Assembly: GCF_008831285.2 (NCBI RefSeq)
Contig: NC_045141.1
Location: forward strand, 19,092,848-19,156,847
Source: Nymphaea colorata
Taxonomy: Eukaryota; Streptophyta; Magnoliopsida; Nymphaeales; Nymphaeaceae
Length of the DNA: 64,000 bases
Reading direction: 5' to 3'
Below the pieces are notes generated by a model. That model had not been told where the DNA came from, made no database searches, and saw only the letters and a program-made list of their open reading frames with translations. A program made the translations under genes and the position numbers. Numbering within the stretch: the stretch's first letter is position 1; each line of letters begins with the position of its first letter. Shown one piece after another: positions 14,001 to 25,920 of this stretch.

Positions 14001-15013
14001 TTTAAGTTTTTAACATAATACCAAACAGAAAACCATGTTTAGCATAATCTTGGAGCTACTTCTATATGAAATCTACTTCCTTCAGATGTATTTTTGCAAG
14101 TTGTGAGAACTTCAATCTAGAAAGACATACCCACAAACTCCACCTGTATTCATATCAAAACCCCCATCAAGCAACTCCCCTTCATCACTATATGTTGGCT
14201 TTGCCATCAAAGAGAGTTGCTGATAAGACAATCCGTAGGCCATTGAAGTTATAACAAGGCCAATCCAATGCTTCCATGTGAATGTTGAATGAAAGATAAG
14301 CAGCCGAATAAGGACATATATTGCCTGCAGAAAAGGTAGATGACGGATAAACTATCTAGTGGAGGCAAAAATATCAGAAATTCATAAAAGTTTAAATAAA
14401 CGTGTGTGTGAATATGTGTATGTGTGTATAGTTTTATGAAAATGGGGTCCCTCCAATAACAGAATAACTATTTTTATTTTATTATAGTAGCAACATAATC
14501 TTTTATATGGAACCCAAAGAAAGATGACAAATATTTTATTAAAATAAGCAGCAAGGAATTTCTAGAAGATCTCCTCCAAACCACCAGTAACCTATCACAA
14601 ATGTAAAAATCAGCAAGTGGGCTCCAGATTAAAGTGGTAGCATCAGGGACCTTAATTGTTGTCCTTGAGAAATGTCTGGGTCTGGCTCATACCTTGTGAA
14701 AGATGTACAACAAATATTTGAAATTCTACATAAGAATGTCACAAAATCTACTTGCTTAAACATTCAACTCAGATAGCATGTCATTGATATTATTATTTTA
14801 AATTTGAAAGAAAACAAGAGAAACTAGAGATTAAAACTACTTTATATTATGTAGTTAACTAAAAAATGATGATAATTTATATAGGAAATAATGAAACCAA
14901 ATTTTTTAGGAAGAATGTCAATGACTGTTAGTGGAGCATAGACAAACAATTCTTGAAGCCTAGGATAAGCATGCAGGCCAACCTATTTGGAAGTGATGAA
15001 TGCCCAAACGAGC

Positions 15014-15090
<77 letters not shown>

Positions 15091-15594
15091 CACACCACAC
15101 ACACACACACAAAACACACCACACACACACACACACAAAGACACACCTATATATGTATATAGTATATATAGTTATACACTATATATATATAATTCCTAGA
15201 TTATGATGTTTGAAAATATAGCATCTTGTACACTGTCCGGCTTCTCAGTTGTCTTGGACATGTATGCACGAACCAACCATACGGATAGATAAAGATTCTA
15301 CATGTCTGAAACTATAGGATTCCAAAATTCAAAAGAAAAATAATGAAAATCCAATATGCACGTTGCATTTTATAAAAGCTTGAATGTCAACAGTATTAGG
15401 TTTGTACTTTGTAAGCTCATAAAATCTGATCTGAACTTTGAAAGATCCGGATTTTCTTTTTAAATATGTAGAACACAATATAAACTAGCAAACGATAACC
15501 AAAATCTTACATTGCAAACCACAATAAGATAGAGTAGGTTCTTCATGTGACGGTGGTTTTCTTCCTTCCGCTTTTTCGCTCCCTGATTGGCCAT
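11076..15594 (-). CDS. TMEM208 homologue (SND2-type ER membrane protein)
   Basis: Five minus-strand exons give a 174-residue protein: 15511-15594, 14131-14324, 12785-12869, 11316-11381 and 11076-11171. All have GT-AG borders and consistent phases (0, 2, 0, 0). It starts MANQGAKKRKEENHRHMKNL, a signature start of plant TMEM208. Hydrophobic membrane spans follow (LLYLIVVCNAIYVLIRLLIF; HWIGLVITSMAYGL), then LLDGGFDMNTGGVCGYLHDVIYI, a further span around VQLMSILSGKFWYTYLVIPAFG, and a basic tail (EDEKSRKKREKMEKRASRPK). Animal TMEM208 and yeast Snd2 act at the ER membrane in SRP-independent protein targeting; the same role is inferred here. Length matches the family. Intron 1 contains a long CT/CA/TA microsatellite. 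The ATG at 15594 is the first in frame with the conserved start. Confidence 0.9.
15016..15190. repeat. Compound microsatellite (CT)n(CA)n(TA)n
   Basis: About 43 bp of CT is followed by CA runs broken by AAAACACACC blocks and then by TA. It lies in intron 1 of the TMEM208 gene. Confidence 0.95.
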
Positions 15595-18091
15595 TGTAAA
15601 TTGTATAAACCCCAACCGTGATGCACGCCCTAAGCAACAGTCAACCTACGCATAAACCGAAGATTGTTCACATCTAAGACGCATCAAACATGAAACTGAG
15701 TACGATACATATTCTTTCCAAAACAATATTATGTCAATGTGACCACATATTCAAAAGTTAAAACAATAAGTCAGTTTCTGAAATAACAGGTACCAGACAC
15801 AAGGTTGAAGATGCAAAATAACACATATAAGGACTTTAATTCCCTCGTACAGAGAGCATATACACCCTTCGGGCCACAACTATATGCATCATTGTTTGAA
15901 AATACTGTAAGGTAAGTTCAAGGCCAGAATACAATATAAGATATTGATATACAAACTCTAAAAAGACTTATAGTCTTGTTAACAAGACCAACCAGCATCG
16001 AGAAAAACACCAACAGCATAAGATTTCATCAAGCATTAGCACTAGTCAACTTGCCTTGGAACCTCCAGTAAGATTAATAGAGGCGCCATAACAATAACAA
16101 AGTAATTTTGAAGACAAAAGGACGGCTAAAGTTAGATAAAATAATCAATGATTCGCCACAAGCACACATATATCTTCCAAGTTCATACCAGAATCAAATA
16201 TCATGACACCAAGAAGCAACTAACCTTCAACATCTACTTCTCATGTATTGCCCACACTGTTCAACAAGACATCTTAAATATGCAATGTCTCTTAAAAATA
16301 ATTGACTACGGTAGATACACGTCAAAACAATCCAAGTGACAAATGAATCGATCGATACAACACATGCACAATGTCATTCATATATTTCGGCTTCTTCGTA
16401 CAAACACTGCAAGAAGAAAAAATTCTACGATTTTCTCCTCACTCTCTTTACTCTCGACCGCAAAAAATGAAGAAGGGTATGGAAAAGGGTTACACACTCC
16501 CTTTTTCGCAATCAAACAGAGAGAGAGAGAGAGGGAGATTGACGGTAAAAAGGAGGGGAACAGCAGAGCCCTTCCAAAAGAAAAGATAAAATGGAAGGGC
16601 GCAGCTTCTCCTTCTGCCTTATCCAGTGCAGGACAAGAAGCGAAGAGAAAAGGGGGGCGCACCACTTCCCCGACGATGATCGGTGACAGAAAAAAGGGAG
16701 AGAAAAAATGACAAGAGAAAGAAATAAAGAAGAAAAAGCAAAATGAGAAAGAGGAAGAGGGGTGGCGGCGAGACCACCTCCGGCTGAAGCTGCCGCCGCC
16801 GGTTGGCGAGAAAAGACAGAGAGAGAGGGAGAACGAAGGAGAGGATGGATCGAGAGTGGTGGAAGGGCGAATCGATCTCCCCGCTGCCTCTTTGCTCTTC
16901 TATCCCCCATCATTTGTACGAAATGCCCAAATCAGGCTTGCCAGCTTCTTCCATGCTGGTAGGCTTTTAGTCCCTCGGACCTCGACCTCAACGTTAGTTT
17001 TTTCCAGATTCTTTTATGCCGTCCGGCACATATATTTTCCCAGCATGACGCTGGTACATGGCTCAGATTGGTTATCGTTGATGTATAAATTTTTACCATA
17101 CCACAGCCACAGGTAATTCCTTTGAAAATTCTTGAGATATTTAAAATATAAAATGTGAGTGGACATTGTAGTAGGTCCCCACATATATAAGCGAGCAAGA
17201 CTTTTGAAAAGGGCTTCATACCAACTTGAGCCCAATTTTATTGAGCCTTAGGCCAACTTCATGCAGTCACACTCTTTTCTCTCATACCAAGAAATTTTTT
17301 AAACAATTACCAAAACGTCCCCCGTTTCCTTTAGGTAGGTAGAAAAACGAAAACTGAAATTCCTTGTTCAATATCACGTGCTGCTCTCATACCAAGAAGT
17401 CAAGAAAACAAGTTTTCACACCTTCTAACTAATGATTTAATCAGATATATTTGATTCATTTACATGGTCGTCATTACAACAAAAACTAGTGACCCATCTG
17501 GGGCATTGAGTTCATAGGGACTGCACTGCCTCAAATCTTTTGTGTATAATCTGATGATCTTCACTTTTTGAAAATCTGTCAAACATAAAGATAAAGATCC
17601 TCCCAACCTCTCCTTCTTTATTCATCCGTGAACATTTATACCAGGCAATATACATATACATATGGTGGCGAAATGGGTATATACTTGCCAGCTAGGTTAT
17701 ATGTTTGTCATATTGGTGCACGATACCACGCAAAAAAAAAAAAAGTTTTCGTAAAAATATAAATAAAACTCAAAAAACAGAAAAATAACTAGACAAAAAC
17801 ATTTTTAAAAAAATTACCAAAATGCCTTCTGTGGACACAACTCAATTATATACTTGTGAATCTCCAAGATCTTCCCTCAAGACACACTTTGTTTAATAAA
17901 CAACGAATGTCATATAAACAGTCACATCAGATTGATGGCTTAAGTTCTTTTTCTTCTTTCTATCTTTCCTTTTTTCTCTCTCTCTTCTCTCTTTTGAGGG
18001 AGGAGATATTCGTGAAGGGCACGATATTTCCTTTAAGAAAATTTGTGTCAAGGGCAGTCGAGGAGTTGGGTGCAGGCCTAGCAGCATCGTG
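15595..18091. other. Shared upstream region of TMEM208 (-) and GT90 copy 1 (+)
   Basis: This interval lies between two divergent genes, so it should contain both promoters. The part 16225-16960 is repeated upstream of GT90 copies 2 and 3 (see those entries). The open frames in 16340-16960 are purine/pyrimidine-skewed and do not look like real proteins. Confidence 0.55.
16225..16960. repeat. Array repeat segment A, copy 1 (TMEM208 upstream sequence)
   Basis: The stretch from the CACTGTTCAACAAGACATC region through the GA-rich tract to GCCCAAATCAGGCTTG matches 34790-35470 along most of its length and 25480-25920 over its first part. On the minus strand it is CT-rich like a 5' UTR, and an acceptor-like TTCTTCTTGCAG falls at about 16412-16423. 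It lies 0.6 kb above the TMEM208 start, so it may be that gene's promoter or leader. Borders are by eye. Confidence 0.7.
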
Positions 18092-21000
18092 ATGGGATTG
18101 AAGATTCCTTCACCGGTGTCAATCGCCATCTCCTTCTTCCTGCTTCTTGGTGTCCTCTTCGCCGGCTTTCAGTGGCTCGACCAGGTAACCAATCTCCCGC
18201 CCTCTCATTCATTTATCTTCTGTAAAGCTTCACATATATGCTGGTAGCCACCGTCCTCGCTTTCCTTGTTTCCGCATGATGGGTCAGCCATCGATACACC
18301 ATCCTGCTTCTGATTCATCTCTTCTATCTCTCTCTCTCTCGATCTGTTCTGATCTCTTTAGATTAGGATCAATCTCTTACTGATTTTTCTCGTTAAGATT
18401 TCATATTGCATCTCTTTTCATAGCTAGACGCCAGTATTCAATATTGTTATTCCACCACTTTATTTCCAAGAGGATACAAATACATATAGCCGCTTAGAAA
18501 CCTCCACTCCACCTGTAATTAAGATCAATCATCCCACTGTTTTCCTTCCTTTTTTCCTTGCTGTGGACGTATACAGAAGAAAGCCAAGAAAAATGAAGCC
18601 CGCTAGGTTGATTTTCTATGAAACCACCAAATGATCGACGACTACCCACAAGTGTTGACCGGTGGCTAAGTCAGAAATTTTGATATATAACACAGCAAAT
18701 ATTTAGAGATATTAGTTTGAATATAAAGTAACGATGAGCAGCTGGTGTGGGCAACCATCTGTGGCTCCACCTCTGTTGTTGACTCTAGGCGCTCATATCA
18801 ACGGCATTTGGATTTGGATTTGGACTAGCTAATTCCGTTCTTATCCTTTGAGCATCTTATCTTTTCTATTGGAATGATCAAAACCACAACAATGACTTAC
18901 CTCCAGTAAGGAAAGAACTTATATTCATATTATTTTCTTCGAAATCACCAATCCATAGGGGGAAGATATGCATGGATCGCTTTCATTTCGCTGGAACAGA
19001 TTCTTTACTTTCCTTATCTGTTTACGATTACCAATTATGAAGAAGAGAATAGAGTTCCATCTCCGGGGACAAGACAACGCCATGTGAGGCATTCTTCCTT
19101 TCCCTCTCCCTCTTCGTTCATGGGCAGGATTGTGTTTTTGCTTGTATTTGACGGTTATATTAGTTCACTTTAACAGAGAATCTGTATGAACATAACTTAT
19201 ACATCTGTCCTGGATAAATAGAACTAAAGGAGGAAGACTTGGGAAACTCGAAACGTGATGGATGGATTTGAGGAAAGCTGAGAAAACTATGGAACATCTC
19301 TAAAAATAAAGTAGGAAGAGATTTCAATATTTTCATATTTATTCATTTAAATAAGTCCGAACACGGGGAAAATAAGTCACTAACCATAGTTAACGTACAA
19401 TTTTTTATAAAGTTGATGTCGTCGTTAGAATAGATTTGTCAATTTAAAGTACAATTTTTGGTAAAGTTGATATCGTCATTAGAATAGATTTGTCAATTAA
19501 GACAAGCCATAGGAAGGAACCAATCAAAGTCTTTCTAAATCCCGAAGTTTTATTGGTGGGGGCAGCCCATTTCTGCAGGCAAGTGGTACTTCTTTCGAAA
19601 CCCATTTGGCCTGACCCATTCAAGCGACGATTTGCCAGCACGCCCAGCAGCGGAGGACTGTCCGGGCGTTTGTGCCAACACGACTACTGCACCGGAGGTC
19701 CGGCCATTTCCCTCCGGTCCCTCCTGCCCGGACTACTTGAGGTGGATCCATGAGGACCTCCGGCCCTGGAACCGGAGCGGTATCACCCGAGAGATGTTGG
19801 AGGCCGGAAAGAAGCTCGCCAACTTCCGGCTGGCCATAGTCGGAGGAAAGGCGTACGTGGAGACGTACCGGAAATCGTTCCAGACGAGGGACTTGTTCAC
19901 CATCTGGGGCATCCTTCAGCTCCTCAGTTGGTACCCTGGCCGCATTCCAGATCTTGATCTCATGTTCAACGGCGGGGATGTCCCAAGGGTCCTGGCCAAG
20001 CACTACCGGCCAAATAAAGGGCTCATGCCACCCCCCGTGTTTCACTACTGTGCTGATGACGCTTCACATGACATCGTCTTCCCCGATTGGTCCTTTTGGG
20101 GCTGGTAATTTGTGTGTGCATGTGTCTTTTGGTGAGTAGAAGTTCTTTTATGTATATATATATATATACATTGTGTATCAGGGCAGAGGTGAACATAAAA
20201 CCATGGGAGCGGCTGGTGAAGGAGCTGAGAGCAGGCAACGGAAGGAGGAAATGGAAGGATCGGGAGAGAAGTGCTTATTGGAGGGGGAACCCATACGTGT
20301 CTGGAACCCGGGAGGACCTTCTCAAGTGTAACCTTTCTGAGTCCCATGACTGGAACGCGCGACTTTATATCCAGGTACAATCTCCATACAGTATTCATCC
20401 CGTACCTCCATTATTGAGCTTGGGAGGAAGAAACCGATCGATCACCCTACATACATATGATCGTATTTTGCTTTATCTTATCTTAAATGGTACATGCTTT
20501 AATTATTTATGTCCAGTTAATTATTTCTACAAGCCCAAAAAAAAGAAGAAAAAGCACGATATGCCATTGGCTTGACTAGCACAACTGTCTTGGTTGATCA
20601 AATGAGTTGGAAATGAGGAGGATGAGGAAAAGGGGGTTTAAATAAAGGCCTGGCTAGAGTTGCAAATTTAAGAATTTGTCCCAAAAAGAATCTGACGTTG
20701 CTGCAAATTGCGATTTTTCATTAACAGCATTAGACCAACTATGCAACCATAAACCTTGATTCTATTAAATGTAAGACATTATGTTGAAGATAAGGCCGGG
20801 TGGGCGAACAGCTAGCGTCTCCATGTTACTGTGCAAAGAAGTCACTATCCCAACCACTAAGGATAGTGAGTTAAGAATTTCATAATTAATAGCATTCAAC
20901 AAAGGTGATTGTAATTAATATGCCGGTGGAGTTATATATATATATATATCAAAACAATTCTTTCATTCCCAAAAATAAACTGTAAATAATGCGCTAAGAC

Positions 21001-22927
21001 TGTAAATAATGCGCGCGCACGCACACACACACACGTATATATATATAGTTAGTTAGTTAGTTAGGTAGGTAGTTAGTTATTCAGTTGGTTTTGCAGAAAC
21101 GATTATAAACTAATTTTCGTAAATTTCATGCACACACTGCATGTAATCGCTAAATAATTGTCCTATGCTCATGCAAATTAGTATAGATTTTTGAATATAC
21201 AATCAGTTGAATTAATCCAATGGTGTGGATATCTTCGTTCTTATCAGAAGCCCATCCAAACCTTTTTGTTTTTGTCATCAAACAGTTGGTTTTAATATTA
21301 CCCCACAAATTTTGACGCATTTTTGTCCAATGATTGAAATGTTAATCAGTGTTGGATTTGAGTAGACTTGTGTTGACATCCCTATGAAACCCGGGTCACT
21401 GTTGTAAGGCCAAATATTCAAAATTTGTTAACTATATACTTAGTTTCTTATGGGGGAAAAAAAAAATCAAAATTATGTTACTCCGCCCGTGCTCATGACA
21501 TTGTATTGCAGAATTGGGACGAAGAAACTCGAAGAGGATTCAAGCAATCAAACCTAGCAGATCAATGCACTCACAGGTCGGACTCTGCTTCGTCTCCGTA
21601 AGTCTATCGGTCGAACATCTGTTCTCCAGCTGATGGAGTTGTTTCAAACACTGTGGTCAGATATAAGATTTACGTGGAAGGGGCTGCATGGTCGGTGAGC
21701 AGAAAGTATATATTGGCATGCGACTCCCCAACTCTGTCGGTGAAGGATCGATACTACGACTTCTTCTCCAGGTCCCTCCTGCCGGGCCAACACTTTTGGC
21801 CCATAAGCGCCGATAACAAATGCCCCTCCATCAAGTTTGCGGTTGATTGGGGGAACAGCCATCCACAGAAGGTAAACACTCATGAGACTTCTGTTTCGGC
21901 TGAAGCATGATCTCCATGTACCGGCAAAGCATATTGGCCTTCAAATTTACAAGGAACATGATCATAGGGGTTGTCCGGCAGCATTGACACTCTGTGAGAG
22001 ATTTATAAAACTGTCCCAAAGAATAGGCTAGATTAATAATGTCTCTTAAATCTGCATGTTCAATGAGTTTACCCCAAAATTAAAATAGATTAATTAAATA
22101 CTAAAACAAGTGCGCCATGAATCTACCTCATTTTTTCAAACAAATTCATAAAACCCTCACATGTTGCCAAAGAGCCCCTTAAGATAACATGTTTTTATGT
22201 AAGTTCTTTTTTGATATTTTAGAATATTGCTTATAATTATTGACGAGTGCATCAACATTTTATGGTGCATGGTTGATAGGTTTTTGCTCAATTACTTTGC
22301 CTTAAAATTTACATTTATGCAATAAATGCTTCGAACGAAAGAGCATGCCGTAGCCATTCTCTTCCAGCTTCGTATCGTATCAGATGGAATTTTTAAATTT
22401 CTTAGTTTGGGAATTGCGGGCCACATATGATTGTTAAATGTGCAGAAAATGGTAGCTCTGCTGCAAAAATTATAATGAAGTCCTCATGAGTTGCTCCGTT
22501 AGTTCTTTATAGTATAATCAGACCATGAACTGTACTTGGTTAAGCACTTTTGAATTGCACCATGCAGGCTCAAGAGATTGGGAAGGCAGGAAGCAGCTTC
22601 ATTCTGAATGATCTGCGGATGGAGAATGTATATGACTACATGTTTCACGCTCTAACTGAATATGCAAAGCTGTTGAGGTACAAGCCCACCATACCCTCGG
22701 CGGCAAAGCCCGTCTGTTCGGAATCCATGGCTTCCACTGAGAGCGGGCGGGTGAAGGAGTTCATGATAGAATCGAAGGTAGAAGGACCACGAAACGCAGG
22801 GCCTTGTGCTCTTCCTCCTCCCGATCCCGCTGCAATCGAGTCGCTGATGAGAAGGAAGAAGGAATCCGTGAAACAAGTACAACGATGGGAGCGAGAAGCT
22901 AGGGACAGACGGAACAAAGGAACATAG
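18092..22927 (+). CDS. GT90 (DUF821/CAP10, POGLUT/Rumi-like) glycosyltransferase, array copy 1
   Basis: Six exons: 18092-18184, 19566-20104, 20182-20374, 21512-21576, 21661-21871 and 22568-22927, giving 486 residues. Exon 1 encodes a short N-terminus with one membrane span (residues 8-28), so a type II Golgi/ER protein is expected. The CAP10 domain starts near Cys85 (CPDYLRWIHEDLRPW) and continues with GKAYVETYRKSFQTRD, FPDWSFWGWAEVNIKPW, AYWRGNPYV, FKQSNLADQCTHRYKIY and FAVDWGNSHP. Animal GT90 members are O-glucosyl/xylosyltransferases; the plant substrate is not known. There is no C-terminal KDEL. Residue 167 is Gly (codon at 19971) where copies 2-4 have Cys. The exon 2 acceptor was chosen by phase and by alignment with copy 4; an alternative after 19583 would remove six residues. 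Confidence 0.88.
20936..21080. repeat. Microsatellite cluster in GT90 copy 1 intron 3
   Basis: A short TA run lies at 20936-20949. A GC/CA/TA tract at about 21011-21048 is followed by TTAG repeats. Copy 2 has a (CA)n at the matching place (about 30199-30230). Confidence 0.85.
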
Positions 22928-23306
22928 CACTTGTGCTGTTTGATTGTACCAACTTGGGCCCCTAATTTAACAAAGCTGGTTATGTACTTGTGCATGCACT
23001 CGGGTTTATATTAACTAAAATGCCTTCATTAAAGTGAAAAAAGAAAGACTTTTGAAACGATAAAATGAGAATTATGAAAATATTAAAAGACTAAAATGTA
23101 TATAGATTTCAAAAAATAATTTAAAAATGGAACTTGCTTATTCTTTTTTTATGTTGATGCAGGTGTGCACACAACTCAATCTCCTAATTAAAGGCCCATA
23201 TAATAGGATAAGTAGAGAAGAAATCAAAATTAATGAAGAAACGCAGAGAGGGTTTTATTTGGCTTGGCAATTTAGTTAATAAAGTTTGGCAGCAATTGCC
23301 TCCTGA

Positions 23307-23309
<3 letters not shown>

Positions 23310-23393
<84 letters not shown>
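23310..23393. repeat. Long (TA)n microsatellite
   Basis: About 84 bp of uninterrupted TA downstream of GT90 copy 1, absent from the matching place after copies 2 and 3. Confidence 0.97.
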
Positions 23394-23395
<2 letters not shown>

Positions 23396-24768
23396 CCTTA
23401 TCCTGTATATAAGACTGGAATGCTTATCGATTGAAAACCGAATGTAGGAGCTGTATAAATAACCTATATGCATCTATTCAAATGCTACACAAATTGGTAA
23501 ATAGGCGGTTTCATGTTAAGAAAAAGAATTATTAATTTCTTTTCTTTTTGCGGAGCCAAGTGTTTATAACTTCACTGGTTTGGAAGCAGGTTTTAAATTT
23601 CATTTGTGAATTGGGTAAGTGGGAGGCTAATCTCATTACATGAATGAAAGTCGAAGCCTCTTCCATTTTTCTCAAGGTTCAAAACTGTGAGGGTGACAAT
23701 ATCTCATTGTACTTCAACTTGTATATGGCTGTGTCTTTTTTTTTTGCAGCACAAAAAGTTGATATGATAAAAATTCTAAACAGAAACTGGCAGCCTACCC
23801 TCTCCTAAATAACTTTGGTGCACAAAATATTTCGCTAGATAAGCGAACTTGTTAAACAACTCCAAGTTGGTGGATCTAGGACTTAATTATTTCATATACG
23901 CGGTGTATATATGCTTCTTTTGGGACTTTCCTAATGATCAACAAATCGCATCTGGTGCTTATACATAAAGCAACAACGGAGACATGCATGGGAAACGTTC
24001 ATGGTAATGTTTAAACGACATTTACTTCTAACGACGGAGGAAAAAGGGAAAAAGATCAGCTATTTTAAGTCTACATCTATACTAATATCATGGTGGTGAA
24101 GTCAAATATTAAGTCGCCCCGTGAGTTCATTCTCAATAACCTATAATTTCTCCTTGTGAACGACTTAATTTTCGCATGACATACAGTGAAATAATGAATG
24201 ACGACGTTGCACCATGCAGACACTTGAAATATTATTGAATTTAACTTTGGAGGTTGTTATTGGTACCGCATCTAGGCATCCTTGAGCAAGGGAAAACCAA
24301 TTCAGTTCACCTTTTCTATAATCTTCCCTTTATTGACATTAATTTGCTGAAGCATGAATCGGTTTAGAACATGCTACAGTGCCTTGAGTGAGGTGCCGCC
24401 CACAGTAGATGCATTACGGGCCACACATGCCAAAAGAGCACGGCTGATTAATTAATTTATCATTGGCAGAGAACGATATTGAAGTTTCTTGTCTCCATTA
24501 TGATCTCTCAGCTACGTAGCGGCAAATCGAAGTTTGGGTAAATTATGTTATTGAAGCCCTTGTATCTCGTGTAGATTAGTATGACAGTTTAAATCTGCAG
24601 CTGACTGAATCTAAGCTTAGAAATAAATCAAGGAGACGCTGATTTCGATAGAGTATTCACCATTTTTTTTTCTTTATGACTTCCTTTATATTTCTTTTCC
24701 TTTGTTTAACCATCAACCCACTCTAAGATTTGTTAGATACTAAAGGGGCAGAAGAGATGTGAAAAGCT

Positions 24769-24818
<50 letters not shown>

Positions 24819-24832
24819 AGAGAGAGAGAGAG
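24769..24832. repeat. (AT)n(GA)n microsatellite
   Basis: An AT run of about 45 bp is followed by GA. The equivalent tract in spacer 2 is at 34566-34613. Confidence 0.95.
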
Positions 24833-25479
24833 CAATTAAAGCAATTAATAGCGTAAAGTTACATTTGAATGAATAAATCATCAACTGAGTTAATTCAAAG
24901 ATGAGACTTTAAGGATCATCAATATGTAAGTTAATCCAAAGATGACACCAATTTAGTTAGTCCAAATTAGGCCTTTATATATACATCAAAAGAGAGGGAG
25001 AAAGTGAAATCTTTCAAATCATGTCACTGGTCAACCAAACTACCTAGGTCTAGGTGTTCCGTCGACAAATTTTACATTGATGCCACATGTAGGCAGTTCC
25101 CCACACAGTGTCACAAAATCTATTTATTTGGTTGCCCCCAACTACTTTGCCTATTTATATATGCACGTCCCTCAACTATTTAGTTGTTCTGGTTTGATGC
25201 CCCTTGATCATTTTTAAGGGGTTTAAATTTTTTTGCCCTTTGAAATTTCTGGCTTTTCCCAAGGATAAAGCGATGAAACTATCTTCCTTGCTAAAAAACT
25301 AGTTGTGGCAAAACATGGTTTTCATGAAGGGCTTGAAAAACTTGCCTTTCCCCGAGTTTTCCAGGAAAGACTAATTTTTGCCTCTAAACCAAGTTTTTCT
25401 CGTTTGTCATCTAAACAAAGTTTACAAAACTGAGTTTTTAATCAAGTTTCTAAGAGACTGAGTTTTCACAAAACCAAGT

Positions 25480-25920
25480 TTTTTGAGGGCCTTCATGATT
25501 TGAAACGTACACTGTTCAAAAAGATACCTTAAATTGCAATATCTCTTAAAAATAATTGACCACAGTCGATACACGCAGGGGCGGAGGGAGGGGGGCCGCC
25601 TAGGCCGTGGCCCCACCCAAGCTAACTAAAAAAAAGAAATTACATTAAAATTTTTGAAAATCCTTAGTTGTTTAATGTATTTTTTGAATTCTCATTTAGT
25701 TTGGTTCGGTCGAACGACTGTTTGGTTCGATCGAACGACTGTTTGGTCCGTTCTCAAAAAAAATCTTGGCTTTGCCCCTGAATATACGTCAAAATAATCC
25801 AAGTGACAGATAGAATTTATCTGTACGTAAGGGACACGCACAAACAAGGTCATTCACATGTATGTCGGCTTCTTCATACAAACTCTGCAAGAAGAAATAG
25901 TTCAACGATTTTCTCCTCAG
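25480..25920. repeat. Array repeat segment A, copy 2 (interrupted)
   Basis: It matches the first part of 16225-16960 (CTTAAAAATAATTGACCACAG, then CCAAGTGACAGA, then GTCGGCTTCTTCATACAAAC), but is split by a 205-bp insertion at 25576-25780. Similarity ends near 25920. Confidence 0.75.
25576..25780. mobile_element. Small hAT-like non-autonomous DNA transposon (MITE)
   Basis: It starts CAGGGGCGGAG and ends GCTTTGCCCCTG, giving imperfect inverted termini of the CAGGGGC type seen in hAT elements. It is flanked by GATACACG (25568-25575) and AATATACG (25781-25788), an 8-bp duplication with two mismatches. The matching site in copy 1 (GATACACG followed by TCAAAACAATCC near 16315) is empty, which shows that this is an insertion. 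It has no coding capacity. Internally it holds a doubled GGTTCG-TCGAACGACTGTTT unit. Confidence 0.82.

Larger units (their letters stand above)
22928..25479. other. Spacer 1 between GT90 copies 1 and 2, with copy-4 promoter/intron relics
   Basis: No gene. From about 23930 to 24520 it is nearly identical to 32280-32900 and resembles 42590-43200. From about 24655 to 25200 it matches the inside of copy 4 intron 1 (about 45720-46200), for example CATCAACCCACTCTAAGAT and CCAAATTAGGCCTTTATA. A jump at about 24655 removes what spacer 2 holds at 33055-34453. A (TA)n lies at 23310-23393. Confidence 0.7.

Noticed and set aside
14953..15206. Three overlapping frames coding Ser-Leu and Thr-His repeats
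   Set aside because: They are translations of the CT/CA microsatellite in a TMEM208 intron.
16512..16913. 133-codon open frame on the minus strand, with a relative at 35042-35530
   Set aside because: Strong Ser/Leu/Pro bias from CT-rich DNA, and the two versions differ by frame-breaking indels. It looks like leader or promoter sequence, not a conserved protein.
19620..20045. Long minus-strand frames opposite exon 2 of each GT90 copy
   Set aside because: They recur in all four copies only because the GC-rich sense exon lacks stops in the antisense frame.
23276..23473. Open frame of Tyr-Ile repeats
   Set aside because: Translation of the (TA)n microsatellite.
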